Shown piece by piece: positions 41,288-50,175 of a DNA stretch of 64,000 nucleotides. A program made the translations under genes and the position numbers. Source of the stretch: JAYTUJ01 sp043744615 (GTDB lineage Bacteria; Patescibacteriota; Minisyncoccia; Phycocordibacterales; CAIRYW01); NCBI GenBank assembly GCA_043744615.1, contig JAYTUJ010000030.1:1-64000 (forward strand), given 5' to 3'. The notes under the pieces are model-generated. The model had not been told where the DNA came from, ran no database searches, and was given only the letters and a program-made list of their open reading frames with translations. The stretch's first letter is position 1; each line of letters begins with the position of its first letter.

Positions 41288-42070
41288 ATGTTTATAATTG
41301 CAAACTGGAAGACAAATCCTCAAACCACATCGGACGCACTGACACTGGTTTCTTCTTTAAAAAAGAATTTAAAAAAAATATCTATCCCAACAAAACATTC
41401 TGTTATTGTTTGTCCACCACACACATTTTTGTCAGCAGTATCAAAGTCTATTTTAAAAAGTCGAATCAAACTCGGCGCACAAGATATAAGTGAATTTACA
41501 GAAGGTGCTCATACAGGTAGTGTAACTGCTCGAATGATAAAAGATGCGGGAGCGCAATATTGCATTGTCGGTCATTCTGAAAGAAGAAAAGCAGGAGAAA
41601 CTAATATTCAAGTTGCCGAAAAAATTAAAAGATGTCTCGAATTAAAAATCACTCCGATTGTTTGTATCGGTGAATGGGAGCGTGATGAACAAGGTGTATA
41701 TCTTTCGGTGCTTACAAAACAATTTGAAGAAAGCTTTTTACAAATAAGTAAACAAGATTTTGAAAAAATTATTATTGCCTATGAGCCGGTGTGGGCTATT
41801 AGTACTTCACAAACAATGGCCCCAACTGGTCATAAGACTTCAATGGATACACATACGATTCATGAAACCGTTTTATTTTTACGAAAAATAATTGCCGAGA
41901 AATTTAAAATCAATTCTTTGAAATCAGTTCCTATTTTATATGGGGGTTCAGTTGATTGTCATAATGCTCAAGATATTGTTAAAAACGGCCATGTTCAAGG
42001 CTTACTTGTCGGCAAAGCAAGTTTGAATGCAGAAGAATTTTCCCAGCTGGTCAAAAATGTTCTAGAATAG
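41288..42070 (+). CDS. tpiA: triosephosphate isomerase
   Basis: 260 residues, usual length. The active site is complete: Asn-Lys in IIANWKTNP (about 5-9), His in IVGHSERR (about 94) and Glu in IIAYEPVWAI (about 163), plus the phosphate loop ILYGGSV. It interconverts dihydroxyacetone phosphate and glyceraldehyde-3-phosphate. It is followed by pgk with 4 nt between, forming a glycolytic pair after the pilus genes. Confidence 0.97.
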   Translation: MFIIANWKTNPQTTSDALTLVSSLKKNLKKISIPTKHSVIVCPPHTFLSAVSKSILKSRIKLGAQDISEFTEGAHTGSVTARMIKDAGAQYCIVGHSERRKAGETNIQVAEKIKRCLELKITPIVCIGEWERDEQGVYLSVLTKQFEESFLQISKQDFEKIIIAYEPVWAISTSQTMAPTGHKTSMDTHTIHETVLFLRKIIAEKFKINSLKSVPILYGGSVDCHNAQDIVKNGHVQGLLVGKASLNAEEFSQLVKNVLE

Positions 42071-42074
42071 GTGA

Positions 42075-43235
42075 ATGGCTCAATCAAATACGTCTGCACA
42101 AATTTCATATTTAAACGAAGAAACCAATTTAAAAGGTAAGCATGTTTTATTACGGGTTGATTTTAACGTTCCTATTATTGATGGCATTATCCAAAATGAT
42201 TTTAGAATTCGACAAGAAATTCCAACAATTGAATTATTGCAATCAAAGGGTGCAAAAATTATTTTGATTAGCCATTTGACTGATAAAAATAATGTAACGC
42301 TCGAGCCGGTGGCTCGAGCGCTCGTTGCAAAGTTTCCTCGCCTTTATTTTATTACTGATATTTTTGATAAAAAATCACACGATATTGTTGATGCGATGAA
42401 AGAAGGGGATATTGTCCTTTTTGAAAATCTTCGACAATGGCCTGGAGAAGAATCAAACAGTGAAACCTTTGCAGACAATCTTGCTTCTTTTGCAGATGTG
42501 TTTGTTAACGATGCTTTTGCAGTTTCTCACCGACCACACGCCTCGATTGTAGGTTTACCAAAACGATTACCTTCGTACTGTGGACCTCTTTTGGAAACTG
42601 AAATTAAAGAACTTTCAAAAGTATTTTCACCAAAACATCCATTTTTATTTATTCTTGGTGGTGCAAAATTTGAAACAAAACTTCCACTTATTCAAAAATA
42701 TTTAAAGACAGCAGACAATGTTTTTGTCGGTGGCGCTCTTGCACACGATATTTTTAAAACACGTGATTTATTTGTTGGTGATTCTTTAGTTGCTGATAAA
42801 CCAATTGATTTGTCAGAAATTTCAAAAGATTCTAAATTAATTGTTCCCGTTGACGTAGTTGTTCGACATAAAGGAATTCTAGAAACAAAAACACCCCAAA
42901 CAATTTCAGTTGGAGATAATATTATTGATGCTGGGCCCAAAACACTTTCTGAATTAAAAAAATTGATAGATCAAGCCGAATTTATTTTGTGGAACGGACC
43001 CATTGGTATGTATATTGGTGGTTTCAAACAAGGTACTCTAGAACTTGCACAAATGATTGCACAAAGAACTTCTGAAGGAGGATCGATGTCTATTATTGGA
43101 GGAGGAGACACCTTAGCTTCGATTGATGAACTTGGAATTGAAAATAAATTTTCTTTTGTTTCAACAGGAGGCGGAGCAATGCTTGATTTTTTAGCAGATG
43201 AAACACTTGTCGGAATTGACGCTTTAAAAAAATAA
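42075..43235 (+). CDS. pgk: phosphoglycerate kinase
   Basis: 386 residues. Signature segments: VLLRVDFNVPI (about 26), the SHRPHASIVG substrate loop (about 153), LGGAKFETKLPLI (about 192) and the C-terminal ATP-site SIIGGGDTLASI (about 340). It makes ATP from 1,3-bisphosphoglycerate. Note the start region carries a short extra N-terminus (MAQSNTSAQIS). Its 3' end contains the promoter of recJ. Confidence 0.96.
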   Translation: MAQSNTSAQISYLNEETNLKGKHVLLRVDFNVPIIDGIIQNDFRIRQEIPTIELLQSKGAKIILISHLTDKNNVTLEPVARALVAKFPRLYFITDIFDKKSHDIVDAMKEGDIVLFENLRQWPGEESNSETFADNLASFADVFVNDAFAVSHRPHASIVGLPKRLPSYCGPLLETEIKELSKVFSPKHPFLFILGGAKFETKLPLIQKYLKTADNVFVGGALAHDIFKTRDLFVGDSLVADKPIDLSEISKDSKLIVPVDVVVRHKGILETKTPQTISVGDNIIDAGPKTLSELKKLIDQAEFILWNGPIGMYIGGFKQGTLELAQMIAQRTSEGGSMSIIGGGDTLASIDELGIENKFSFVSTGGGAMLDFLADETLVGIDALKK

Positions 43236-43243
43236 AACATAAT
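43216..43243 (+). promoter_or_regulatory. promoter of recJ inside the end of pgk
   Basis: TTGACG (43216-43221), 16-nt spacer, CATAAT (43238-43243), about 20 nt before the recJ ATG. Confidence 0.5.
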
Positions 43244-43263
43244 TTTTTGCAGGTAATATATTT

Positions 43264-44997
43264 ATGGAATTAAATATTCGAACATCTTTGACTTCAACAG
43301 AGTCAGAACCTTTTGGTCAACTTCACGAGCTTGTTGCGAAGCTTCTTTTTTATCGTGATATAAAAACAAAAGATGATGCCGACATTTTTATTAATCCAAA
43401 TTATGATGTGCATGTCCACGATCCTTTTTTAATGAAGGACATGCAAAAAACAGTTGTACGAATTTTTGATGCAATGGCGCGACAACAAAAAATTGTTGTG
43501 TACGGCGATTACGATGCTGATGGAATTCCGGCGTCAGTAATTCTTCATGATTATTTTAAAAAAGTCGGATATAAAAACTTTTCTGTGTATATTCCGCATC
43601 GAGATAATGAAGGTTTTGGTTTACACATTGATGCAATAAATACACTTCATGCAGAAGAAGCAAAATTAATTATCACGGTTGATTGCGGGATTACAAATGT
43701 GAAAGAAGTTTTGCATGCAGAAAAACTTGGTATCGATGTAATTATTACCGATCACCATTTACCTCACGGAGAACTTCCTCCAGCGTATGCAATTTTAAAT
43801 CCAAAACAAATTGGATGTGGATATCCATACAAAATGTTATGTGGTTCTGGCGTCGCATTTAAACTGGTGCAAGCACTTGCGAAATATCAGGATACAATAG
43901 ACGAATCAAATTTTCCTAAAGATTTTATAAAACTTCCCGTCGGCTTTGAAAAATGGTCTCTTGATTTAGCAGGTCTCGCGACTATTGCCGACATGGTTCC
44001 GTTACAAGGAGAGAACAGAGCTTTGGCATATTATGGTTTACAAGTGATGCGAAAAACTCGTCGACTTGGTTTGCAAGTATTGTTTAAAAAATTGTCGGTT
44101 AATCAACAAAATATAACTGAAGACGATATTTCATTTACTGTTGTTCCACGAATTAATGCCGCATCACGAATGGGAAATCCATACGAAGCATTTAAATTAC
44201 TTTCAACCACTGACTTTGAAGAAGCTCGTGAGGTTGTTGCTCATTTAGAAAAAATAAACAAAGAACGAAAAGGTGTTGTTGGTTCAATTGTTAAAGACGC
44301 AAAAGCTCGACTCAATAAACGTGACCTTGAAGATAAACCAGTTATTGTTATCGGTAATCCTGATTGGAAACCCGCACTTCTCGGACTTGTTGCAACGTCC
44401 TTAGTAAAAGATTATTCGCGCCCTGTCTTTTTATGGGGACGTGATGGAAAAAACAAAATCAAAGGATCATGTCGTTCTGATAAAACTGTTAATCTTGTTT
44501 CACTTCTTGAAGCGATGCCGGCTGATGCCCTTCTCGAGTTCGGGGGTCACGGACCAACCGGAGGTTTTTCTGTTTCAGATGATGCAATTCATACATTTGA
44601 AGAAAATTTAATAAAAGTATACCAAGAATCATTGGTTGCAGATTCTGTGAAACATGGTTCCGTAGAAATTGATGCAGAACTTTCTCCGCGTGATGTTACG
44701 TTAAATTTTTATAATCATCTTTCTAAACTCGCACCATTTGGTGAAGAAAATAAAAAACCATTATTTCTTTTTAGAGATGTCTTTGTTGAACAAACAAAAC
44801 AATTTGGTCAGACAAAAAACCATGCCGAAATAATTCTCTCAAAAGACGGGCGACGCCTTAAAGCAATAGAATTTTTCTCGGACAGACTAGAAACACTTGC
44901 TGAATTTAACGGTAAAACAATTTCTATAATTGGTCATATTGAAAAAGACTTTTTTCCACAAAATAGCTTTCGGTTAAGAATTGTTGATATACTGTAA
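43264..44997 (+). CDS. recJ: single-stranded-DNA-specific exonuclease RecJ
   Basis: 577 residues, close to the usual length. DHH-family motifs in order: VVYGDYDADG (about 78-87), VDCGIT (about 138), ITDHHLPHGELPPA (about 161-174), then the DHHA1-type GGHGPTGGFSV (about 425) and an OB-like C-terminus. It degrades single-stranded DNA 5'-3' in recombination and mismatch repair. The next gene starts 3 nt after its stop. Confidence 0.95.
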   Translation: MELNIRTSLTSTESEPFGQLHELVAKLLFYRDIKTKDDADIFINPNYDVHVHDPFLMKDMQKTVVRIFDAMARQQKIVVYGDYDADGIPASVILHDYFKKVGYKNFSVYIPHRDNEGFGLHIDAINTLHAEEAKLIITVDCGITNVKEVLHAEKLGIDVIITDHHLPHGELPPAYAILNPKQIGCGYPYKMLCGSGVAFKLVQALAKYQDTIDESNFPKDFIKLPVGFEKWSLDLAGLATIADMVPLQGENRALAYYGLQVMRKTRRLGLQVLFKKLSVNQQNITEDDISFTVVPRINAASRMGNPYEAFKLLSTTDFEEAREVVAHLEKINKERKGVVGSIVKDAKARLNKRDLEDKPVIVIGNPDWKPALLGLVATSLVKDYSRPVFLWGRDGKNKIKGSCRSDKTVNLVSLLEAMPADALLEFGGHGPTGGFSVSDDAIHTFEENLIKVYQESLVADSVKHGSVEIDAELSPRDVTLNFYNHLSKLAPFGEENKKPLFLFRDVFVEQTKQFGQTKNHAEIILSKDGRRLKAIEFFSDRLETLAEFNGKTISIIGHIEKDFFPQNSFRLRIVDIL

Positions 44998-45000
44998 TTC

Positions 45001-45828
45001 ATGGATACGCTCAGTTTGTTTCACAAAGAAAGTTACACAGTATTTACTGACGGGTCTTCTCGAGGTAACCCAGGTCCGGGGGGCTTTGCGGCAATCGTTA
45101 TATTACAGCGTATTTCGAATGTGTACTCATCTTGTGAAACATATGTTTCAGAAATCGGGGGATTTGAGCCGAATACTACGAATAACAGAATGGAGCTCAG
45201 TGCAGTCATAAAGGGGATTGCATATATTCTTCAAGATATAGAGTCAAAAAAAGTTTCTTCAGATGATATTCCTGTAAACATATACCTCGATTCTGCATAT
45301 GTACTTAATGGAGCTACAAAATGGATATATGGATGGCAAAAGAATAACTGGGTAACATCACAAAAAACTTCTGTTGAAAATCAAGATTTATGGAAAGAAC
45401 TTGTTGAAGCTTTGGTTATAGTCAAAGACAAGAATATAAAAATTACATGGACAAAAGTTAAAGGTCACAACGGTGTTATTTTAAATGAACGATGCGATGA
45501 GATTGCTACAAGTTTTGCAACGAAAGAAAATATTGTGTTATACACTGGTAAACTTGAAACATATCGCATAAAGATTACTACAGAAGAAATTAATAATGGA
45601 ACTTTTTTAAATACTACACAAAGCACAAGTTCTATTAAAAAGTCTTCATCAAAAAATAAACCAGCCTACTCGTATATCAGTTTAGTAGATAAAAAAGTCT
45701 ACATAGACCATTCTTGGATTGATTGTGAAAAAAGAGTCAAAGGTAAGTCGGGTGTGAAATTTAAAAAGTCTTTAAATGCTGAGGACGAGCAAAATATTAT
45801 AGCGGACTTTAAAAAGTTTTTAAACTAA
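45001..45828 (+). CDS. RNase H-type enzyme with C-terminal hybrid-binding-like module
   Basis: 275 residues. The N-terminal RNase H domain (about 13-180) has the acidic active site: FTDGSSRGNPG (Asp, about 17), RMELSAV (Glu, about 64), IYLDSAYVLNG (Asp, about 98) and HNGVILNERCDEIA (Asp, about 170). After a Ser/Lys linker, the last ~60 residues (YSYISLVDKKVYIDHSWIDC, then KGKSGVKFKK) resemble the hybrid-binding/viroplasmin module that sits at the N-terminus of eukaryotic RNase H1. It removes RNA from DNA-RNA hybrids; the extra module should raise affinity for hybrids. Confidence 0.85.
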   Translation: MDTLSLFHKESYTVFTDGSSRGNPGPGGFAAIVILQRISNVYSSCETYVSEIGGFEPNTTNNRMELSAVIKGIAYILQDIESKKVSSDDIPVNIYLDSAYVLNGATKWIYGWQKNNWVTSQKTSVENQDLWKELVEALVIVKDKNIKITWTKVKGHNGVILNERCDEIATSFATKENIVLYTGKLETYRIKITTEEINNGTFLNTTQSTSSIKKSSSKNKPAYSYISLVDKKVYIDHSWIDCEKRVKGKSGVKFKKSLNAEDEQNIIADFKKFLN

Positions 45829-45867
45829 ATTCAGTTTTTCTTTAGTTCTCTAGTGTAGGTTGTATAC

Positions 45868-47367
45868 ATGCGCACGTATGCGCTTTACATTATTACAATT
45901 GGTTTTTTATTAGGTGATATTTTTTCACTTTTATTAAATCTTGAGACTCGTATTTTTGCGATAGTTGTTTTCTGTTGTGCAACTATTTTTTTGAATTTAA
46001 AAATAACCGGATATAAAAATTTAAGTTCTTACTATTTTTCCCTCGCTATAGTTTTAGTTTTTTTCTTTGGTATGTATCGTGGGCAAGTTGCACTTTTTTA
46101 TATTGATCACAATTCTCTTTCTTCATACATTTCAGAACATAAAAATAAAAACATTTTAATCGAAGGACAGATAGTCACCGACCCAGTGACGATTGAAAAT
46201 AAAACAAGTTATGTTCTTGAGATATCCTCAGTTGAACACCAGACGTTGCAAAATAAAATTAAGGCGAAAATTTCACAAAGATTTTATTTCGATAAAGATT
46301 TAAAGATAGACGATGTTGTGAGTGTTGAAGGAACATTACAAACCGTTAAAAATTTTAAAACAAAAAATGGTAGAGAATTTGAATATCAAAAGTTTTTAGC
46401 GTCAACAAATATTTTTTATCAGTTTAAAGTTTCACAAATTATTTCACAAAAAATAATATATACATTACAAAAAAGTATTGTCGATTTTAAACATGAATTT
46501 ATAATAAGATTTTTTACGTATCTTCCGTATCACGAAGCTGTTCTTATGTCGGGTCTTTTGGTTTCCGGAAAAAGTATGTTTCCGAGTTATTTAGTTACTC
46601 AGTTTCAAAAAGCTGGGCTGATACATATCGTTGTTCTTTCAGGTTTTAATGTTTCAATCGTTATTGGTACTGCGATGTTTATTTTTTTTCGAATTCCTTT
46701 TGTCCGCAGATGGCAGGTTTTGTTTTTAGGCATCCTTTCAATTTATTTTTTTGTTCTTATGGTTGGCAGTGACCCTCCCGTTTTGCGAGCGGCTTTTATG
46801 AGTTTTTTTGCTTTGCTCGCTCGACTTTTATATCGAAAGAATTTAGTTTCCCGAACATTACTTTTTTCTGTGTTGTGTATATCAGTGTTGTATCCATTAA
46901 TGCCAATATACAACCCATCATTTTTATTGAGTGTAATCGCAACTGCTGGAGTTATTCATTTTTCACCTTTATTTTTAGATGTATTTTATTTTTTACCTCA
47001 AAAGTTTGCGGTACGTGATTTTATTAGTGCAACAATCGGCACTCAAATTTTTGTTTTACCTTTTTTATTGTATTTAACAGGTAATTTTTCGCTTATTTCT
47101 TTTTTGGTTAATATTATTGTCTTACCTTTTGTACCCATTATTATGTTGCTTGGGGTGATATTATTTATCTTTTCTTATATAAGTGTATATGTGTCGGTTA
47201 TGATTGCTATCTTTTCTCATACACTCATCGCAGGTCTTTTTTGGATTGTAGAACATGCTTCAAATCTAAGTATCTCTACGATTCCAATACAAATGCCAAT
47301 AGTAACAATGTTTTTTTGGTACATTGTCTTTTTGACACTGATTTTTTTAAAAAGAGATATTAGATAA
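45868..47367 (+). CDS. comEC: ComEC/Rec2-family DNA-uptake channel (no metallo-beta-lactamase domain)
   Basis: 499 residues: N-terminal membrane segments, a DUF4131/OB-like extracytoplasmic domain (about 75-190; IEGQIVTDPVTIEN..), then the ComEC competence domain with about eight transmembrane segments including GLIHIVVLSGFNVSIV and the GSDPPVLRAAFMSF signature. The C-terminal metallo-beta-lactamase-like nuclease domain found in many ComEC proteins is absent. It should carry single-stranded DNA into the cytoplasm. The last 8 nt overlap the convergent sod gene. Confidence 0.92.
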   Translation: MRTYALYIITIGFLLGDIFSLLLNLETRIFAIVVFCCATIFLNLKITGYKNLSSYYFSLAIVLVFFFGMYRGQVALFYIDHNSLSSYISEHKNKNILIEGQIVTDPVTIENKTSYVLEISSVEHQTLQNKIKAKISQRFYFDKDLKIDDVVSVEGTLQTVKNFKTKNGREFEYQKFLASTNIFYQFKVSQIISQKIIYTLQKSIVDFKHEFIIRFFTYLPYHEAVLMSGLLVSGKSMFPSYLVTQFQKAGLIHIVVLSGFNVSIVIGTAMFIFFRIPFVRRWQVLFLGILSIYFFVLMVGSDPPVLRAAFMSFFALLARLLYRKNLVSRTLLFSVLCISVLYPLMPIYNPSFLLSVIATAGVIHFSPLFLDVFYFLPQKFAVRDFISATIGTQIFVLPFLLYLTGNFSLISFLVNIIVLPFVPIIMLLGVILFIFSYISVYVSVMIAIFSHTLIAGLFWIVEHASNLSISTIPIQMPIVTMFFWYIVFLTLIFLKRDIR

Positions 47368-47947
47368 ATCTTTTTTCGACAACCTTCCAATTTGTATTAG
47401 CGAGGTAAGCGTCAATATATTTTTTCTTTTCAGAAGGAAGGTAATCAAGCATGTATGAATGCTCCCACATATCGATACCGTATAAAAATACGAGTCCATT
47501 GAGGTGTCCAAGATGTTGTTCGTCTACCCATGTTTGTACAAGAACATCTTGTTTTGGATCGTAGCAAAGTATTGCCCAGCCAATTCCTCGGGTCATTGCG
47601 ATCGACTTAAATCGATTCATCCACGCATCAAAATTACCCCATGTGTCAGAAATTCTTTTGTATAGATTACTCGATGAATCAATAGGTGTAGGTCCATGCT
47701 CAAGTTGTTCAAAATAATATTCATGATTTCGCATTCCATCAAATTCAAAACCAAATCTTCTTTGAATTTCAGATATCGCATATGCATTTTTTTCGGCATC
47801 TTCAGGAGTTTGAGAATACTCTTTGATTTTTTCTTGAATAAGGTTTGCATGTTTTACATAACCAGCATATAGCTTTAGGTGCTCATCTATTGTTTTTTGA
47901 GATATGCCAACAAGTGCTAGAATAATAAACTTTTTTTCTGGAAACAT
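47360..47947 (-). CDS. sod: superoxide dismutase (Fe/Mn type)
   Basis: 195 residues. Metal ligands expected for the family appear in order: a His in TIDEHLKLYAGYVKHAN (about 18), a His in MRNHEYYFEQL (about 75), and Asp/His in IDMWEHSYMLDYL (about 163-167). The C-terminal NWKVVEKRF matches the family. It removes superoxide. Fe or Mn use cannot be decided from sequence alone. Convergent with comEC, with an 8-nt overlap. Confidence 0.88.
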   Translation of the reverse strand: MFPEKKFIILALVGISQKTIDEHLKLYAGYVKHANLIQEKIKEYSQTPEDAEKNAYAISEIQRRFGFEFDGMRNHEYYFEQLEHGPTPIDSSSNLYKRISDTWGNFDAWMNRFKSIAMTRGIGWAILCYDPKQDVLVQTWVDEQHLGHLNGLVFLYGIDMWEHSYMLDYLPSEKKKYIDAYLANTNWKVVEKRFI

Positions 47948-48028
47948 ATATTTTAATTTAGGAAATAATTTAATCTTTTTGTATATATAGTATATCTCAT
48001 ATTGCTATAACCTAAGAGGTGTCTTTTT

Positions 48029-48748
48029 ATGATAAAACAGCTAACTTTTTATATTAAATGTATTTCCGGCTTTTGTTTGCTGGGTATTTTAGCATTATAT
48101 GCTTTTAATCAATATCAAAACTATCAACTTAAAAACGATCCTTTTAAGGCACTTTTCTTTTTAAAACACGGCTCAGCATCTTTTTATATAGAAGATACTT
48201 TCAAAAATATATTTATATCTTTTTCAGATTCAATACCAGATGAGGTTCGTGTTTTTATGCCTCTTTTTAAAAAACAAATTAATTCGTATGTTGTGTTTAA
48301 AACAGTGAACAAAAAATTAGATAATCTAGGATGTTTTAAACCACAAGAAATTACACAAAGACTTATTTCTTTTGATAAAACAGAATGTTTTTTTTCAGGG
48401 ATATTTTCTCTGCGTTCAAAAGTGTATAAAGATCAGACATTGCAAACATATTTTAGTAAGGATTCTATCTTTTTTAAACAAAACAAAACATTGTACATAT
48501 TTAATTATTTTCTTTTTAAAAAAGAAAATGTTTCGATTGCTTTTTTACCATTAACTAATTCACAAATTAAAAAGAATGAAAATATTTTAATATCAAATAA
48601 AAAGTTATACGGCACCGCGTGTATTTTTACAAAACAAAAACTTTTTATGTTTGATCCTTTAACACAAAGTTATAAACAAAAAATGGTTTCCGATGTTATC
48701 GGAAACCATCAATTTGTTGACCTTACAGATATTTGTTTACTTAATTAA
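48029..48748 (+). CDS. single-pass membrane protein of unknown function
   Basis: 239 residues with one N-terminal transmembrane helix (about 12-30) and a ~200-residue, Lys/Phe-rich extracytoplasmic part without recognised motif. A TGC-TATAAC promoter lies about 20 nt upstream, and AGAGGTG 8-10 nt before the start may act as a Shine-Dalgarno. Its last 60 nt contain the terminator of the convergent rpmB gene, and the two genes overlap by 12 nt. Confidence 0.55.
   Translation: MIKQLTFYIKCISGFCLLGILALYAFNQYQNYQLKNDPFKALFFLKHGSASFYIEDTFKNIFISFSDSIPDEVRVFMPLFKKQINSYVVFKTVNKKLDNLGCFKPQEITQRLISFDKTECFFSGIFSLRSKVYKDQTLQTYFSKDSIFFKQNKTLYIFNYFLFKKENVSIAFLPLTNSQIKKNENILISNKKLYGTACIFTKQKLFMFDPLTQSYKQKMVSDVIGNHQFVDLTDICLLN
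48677..48709 (-). terminator. terminator of rpmB embedded in the opposing coding sequence
   Basis: ATGGTTTCCGAT (48683-48694) and ATCGGAAACCAT (48698-48709) form a perfect 12-bp stem with a 3-nt loop. Read leftwards it is followed by T6 (48682-48677). On the plus strand it encodes part of the 239-residue membrane protein. Confidence 0.85.
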
Positions 48749-48982
48749 ACCAGCTTTTTTGAGAGTTATGTAAGCGCCGTTTTTGTTGATAGTTTTGATT
48801 CCTCGTGCGGTAACTTCGATAGCAATTGATTTTTTAAGTTCAGGAACATACACTCGCTTCTTTTGAAGGTTTGGGTATTTTCGTTTTGTTCCGGTAGGGT
48901 TAAACTGAGTTGCTCGAGTTCGGTTTGAGTAACCCCCCATTACAATTGATGTTTTTTTAGTGATTGGACAAACTTTAGCCAT
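48737..48982 (-). CDS. rpmB: 50S ribosomal protein L28
   Basis: 81 residues. The L28 pattern is clear: N-terminal CPITKKTSIVMGGYSNRTRATQF, then the KRKYPNLQKKRVYVPE core and TARGIKTINKNGAYITLKKAG. The start MAKVCPITKK is chosen; nine extra upstream codons would lie within the 5' UTR. It has only one Cys in the N-terminal position, so no zinc-ribbon. A promoter with a 16-nt spacer lies just upstream. Confidence 0.92.
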   Translation of the reverse strand: MAKVCPITKKTSIVMGGYSNRTRATQFNPTGTKRKYPNLQKKRVYVPELKKSIAIEVTARGIKTINKNGAYITLKKAGLIK

Positions 48983-49007
48983 ATAATTTACGAATCTATG
49001 TCGGCTC

Positions 49008-49035
49008 AATATACCATAGTGTTATTTTTTTGCAA
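49008..49035 (-). promoter_or_regulatory. promoter of rpmB
   Basis: Minus strand TTGCAA (49035-49030), 16-nt spacer, TG-G-TATATT (-10 at 49013-49008); an ~18-nt leader is predicted. Confidence 0.65.
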
Positions 49036-49042
49036 ATAACGG

Positions 49043-49048
49043 TATACT
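49043..49048 (+). promoter_or_regulatory. -10 element of the M50 protease gene
   Basis: TATACT, 9 nt before the ATG at 49058; nearly leaderless, divergent from rpmB. Confidence 0.45.
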
Positions 49049-49057
49049 ATTATTTAC

Positions 49058-49696
49058 ATGAACGACTTCGATATTGTAAAACTAGTCTTTGGAGTCGTAA
49101 TCTTAATTATTTCTGTTGTTGCTCATGAAGTTGCTCACGGCCTTGCTGCTTATAAACTTGGTGATCCAACCGCAAAGCTTCTCAATAGACTTTCTATGAA
49201 CCCAATACGTCATATTGACCCTATTGGCTCTATTATATTGCCAGCAGTTACCTATATGTCAGGAGGTTTTATTTTTGGATGGGCAAAACCAGTTCCATAT
49301 AATCCTCAATTTTTTAAAAATCCTAAATCAGGCGAAGGAATTGTAGCGTTTGCTGGCCCTCTAATGAATATCTCTATAGCTTTTATTACAGGTCTTTTTT
49401 TAAGATTTTCAGTGTTTATTAAACCTTTATTGATCTATTTCAATATGCATCCAGCAGTTGTTGGTCTTTTAGGGATGATTATTATTACCAATCTTATGTT
49501 GGCATTGTTTAATTTAATGCCAATTCCTCCTTTAGACGGTTCAAAAATTCTTTTTTCTTTTTTACCTTCAGATAGCCGAATAAAACACTTTCTTTCTCAA
49601 TACAGTCTTATAATTGGACTTGTTTTTATATTTTTTGTATGGGATAAAATAGCTCCAGCAGCCTTTTTTATTACTCGTTTTTTGATTGGTTCATAG
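49058..49696 (+). CDS. M50-family (site-2-protease-like) membrane metalloprotease
   Basis: 212 residues with four to five transmembrane segments. The zinc motif HEVAHG (about residue 23) lies in the first helix and the second ligand motif LMPIPPLDGSKIL (about 155) in a later one. The short form without PDZ domain resembles the SREBP/M50B group widespread in bacteria. These enzymes cut substrates within the membrane, often anti-sigma factors; the target here is unknown. Confidence 0.85.
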   Translation: MNDFDIVKLVFGVVILIISVVAHEVAHGLAAYKLGDPTAKLLNRLSMNPIRHIDPIGSIILPAVTYMSGGFIFGWAKPVPYNPQFFKNPKSGEGIVAFAGPLMNISIAFITGLFLRFSVFIKPLLIYFNMHPAVVGLLGMIIITNLMLALFNLMPIPPLDGSKILFSFLPSDSRIKHFLSQYSLIIGLVFIFFVWDKIAPAAFFITRFLIGS

Positions 49697-49731
49697 TTTT
49701 ATCTTTTAAATACTTGCATTACACTATTTTG

Positions 49732-49737
49732 TATAGT
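49732..49737 (+). promoter_or_regulatory. -10 element of rpsL-rpsG
   Basis: TATAGT, 7 nt before the GTG at 49745 and 16 nt before the ATG at 49754; supports a leaderless GTG start. Confidence 0.45.
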
Positions 49738-49744
49738 AAAGTAT

Positions 49745-50167
49745 GTGCCACAAATGCCAACAATTAATCAGCTTACAAAAAGGAACCGAACAAAGACAAA
49801 ACGAAAGTCAAAGTCGGTAGCTCTTACTCGAGGTTTTAACACAATTAAAAACCGACCAATCTTTTTTAATTCTCCTTTTAAACGAGGGGTTTGTACAAAA
49901 GTAACTACAAAAACACCTAAGAAACCTAACTCAGCGGTTCGAAAGATTGCCCGAGTACGATTAACAAACGGTCTTGAAGTAACAGCGTATATTCCAGGAA
50001 TCGGACACAACTTACAAGAACACTCTGTAGTAGTTGTACGAGGAGGACGAGTAAAAGACGTCGGACTTCGATACCAGGTTGTACGAGGTGTTCTCGACTC
50101 AACAGGAGTAGAAAAACGAGGTCAATCTCGAAGTCGATATGGAGCTAAACGGCCAAAAGCTAAGTAA
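49745..50167 (+). CDS. rpsL: 30S ribosomal protein S12 with unusual N-terminal insert and shortened loop
   Basis: 140 residues against ~124 in Escherichia coli. The S12 core is clear ([55 protein letters not shown]). Around residues 20-47 there is an insert before KRGVC. The highly conserved KDLPGVRYH loop reads KDVGLRYQ, one residue shorter, losing the proline whose mutation in other bacteria affects streptomycin response. GTG at 49745 is preferred on promoter spacing; ATG at 49754 (MPTINQL) is the alternative. rpsG follows 8 nt later. Confidence 0.95.
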   Translation: MPQMPTINQLTKRNRTKTKRKSKSVALTRGFNTIKNRPIFFNSPFKRGVCTKVTTKTPKKPNSAVRKIARVRLTNGLEVTAYIPGIGHNLQEHSVVVVRGGRVKDVGLRYQVVRGVLDSTGVEKRGQSRSRYGAKRPKAK

Positions 50168-50175
50168 TAAATTTT

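Noticed and set aside
45131..45152. GAAACATATGTTTC palindrome in the RNase H gene as a further parS site
   Set aside because: It is an inverted arrangement of the half-sites with a different centre, not the TTTCACGTGAAA core.
45823..45847. AACTAAA/TTTAGTT inverted repeat after the RNase H gene as a terminator
   Set aside because: Only 7 A/T bp with an 11-nt loop and no clear T run; too weak to call.
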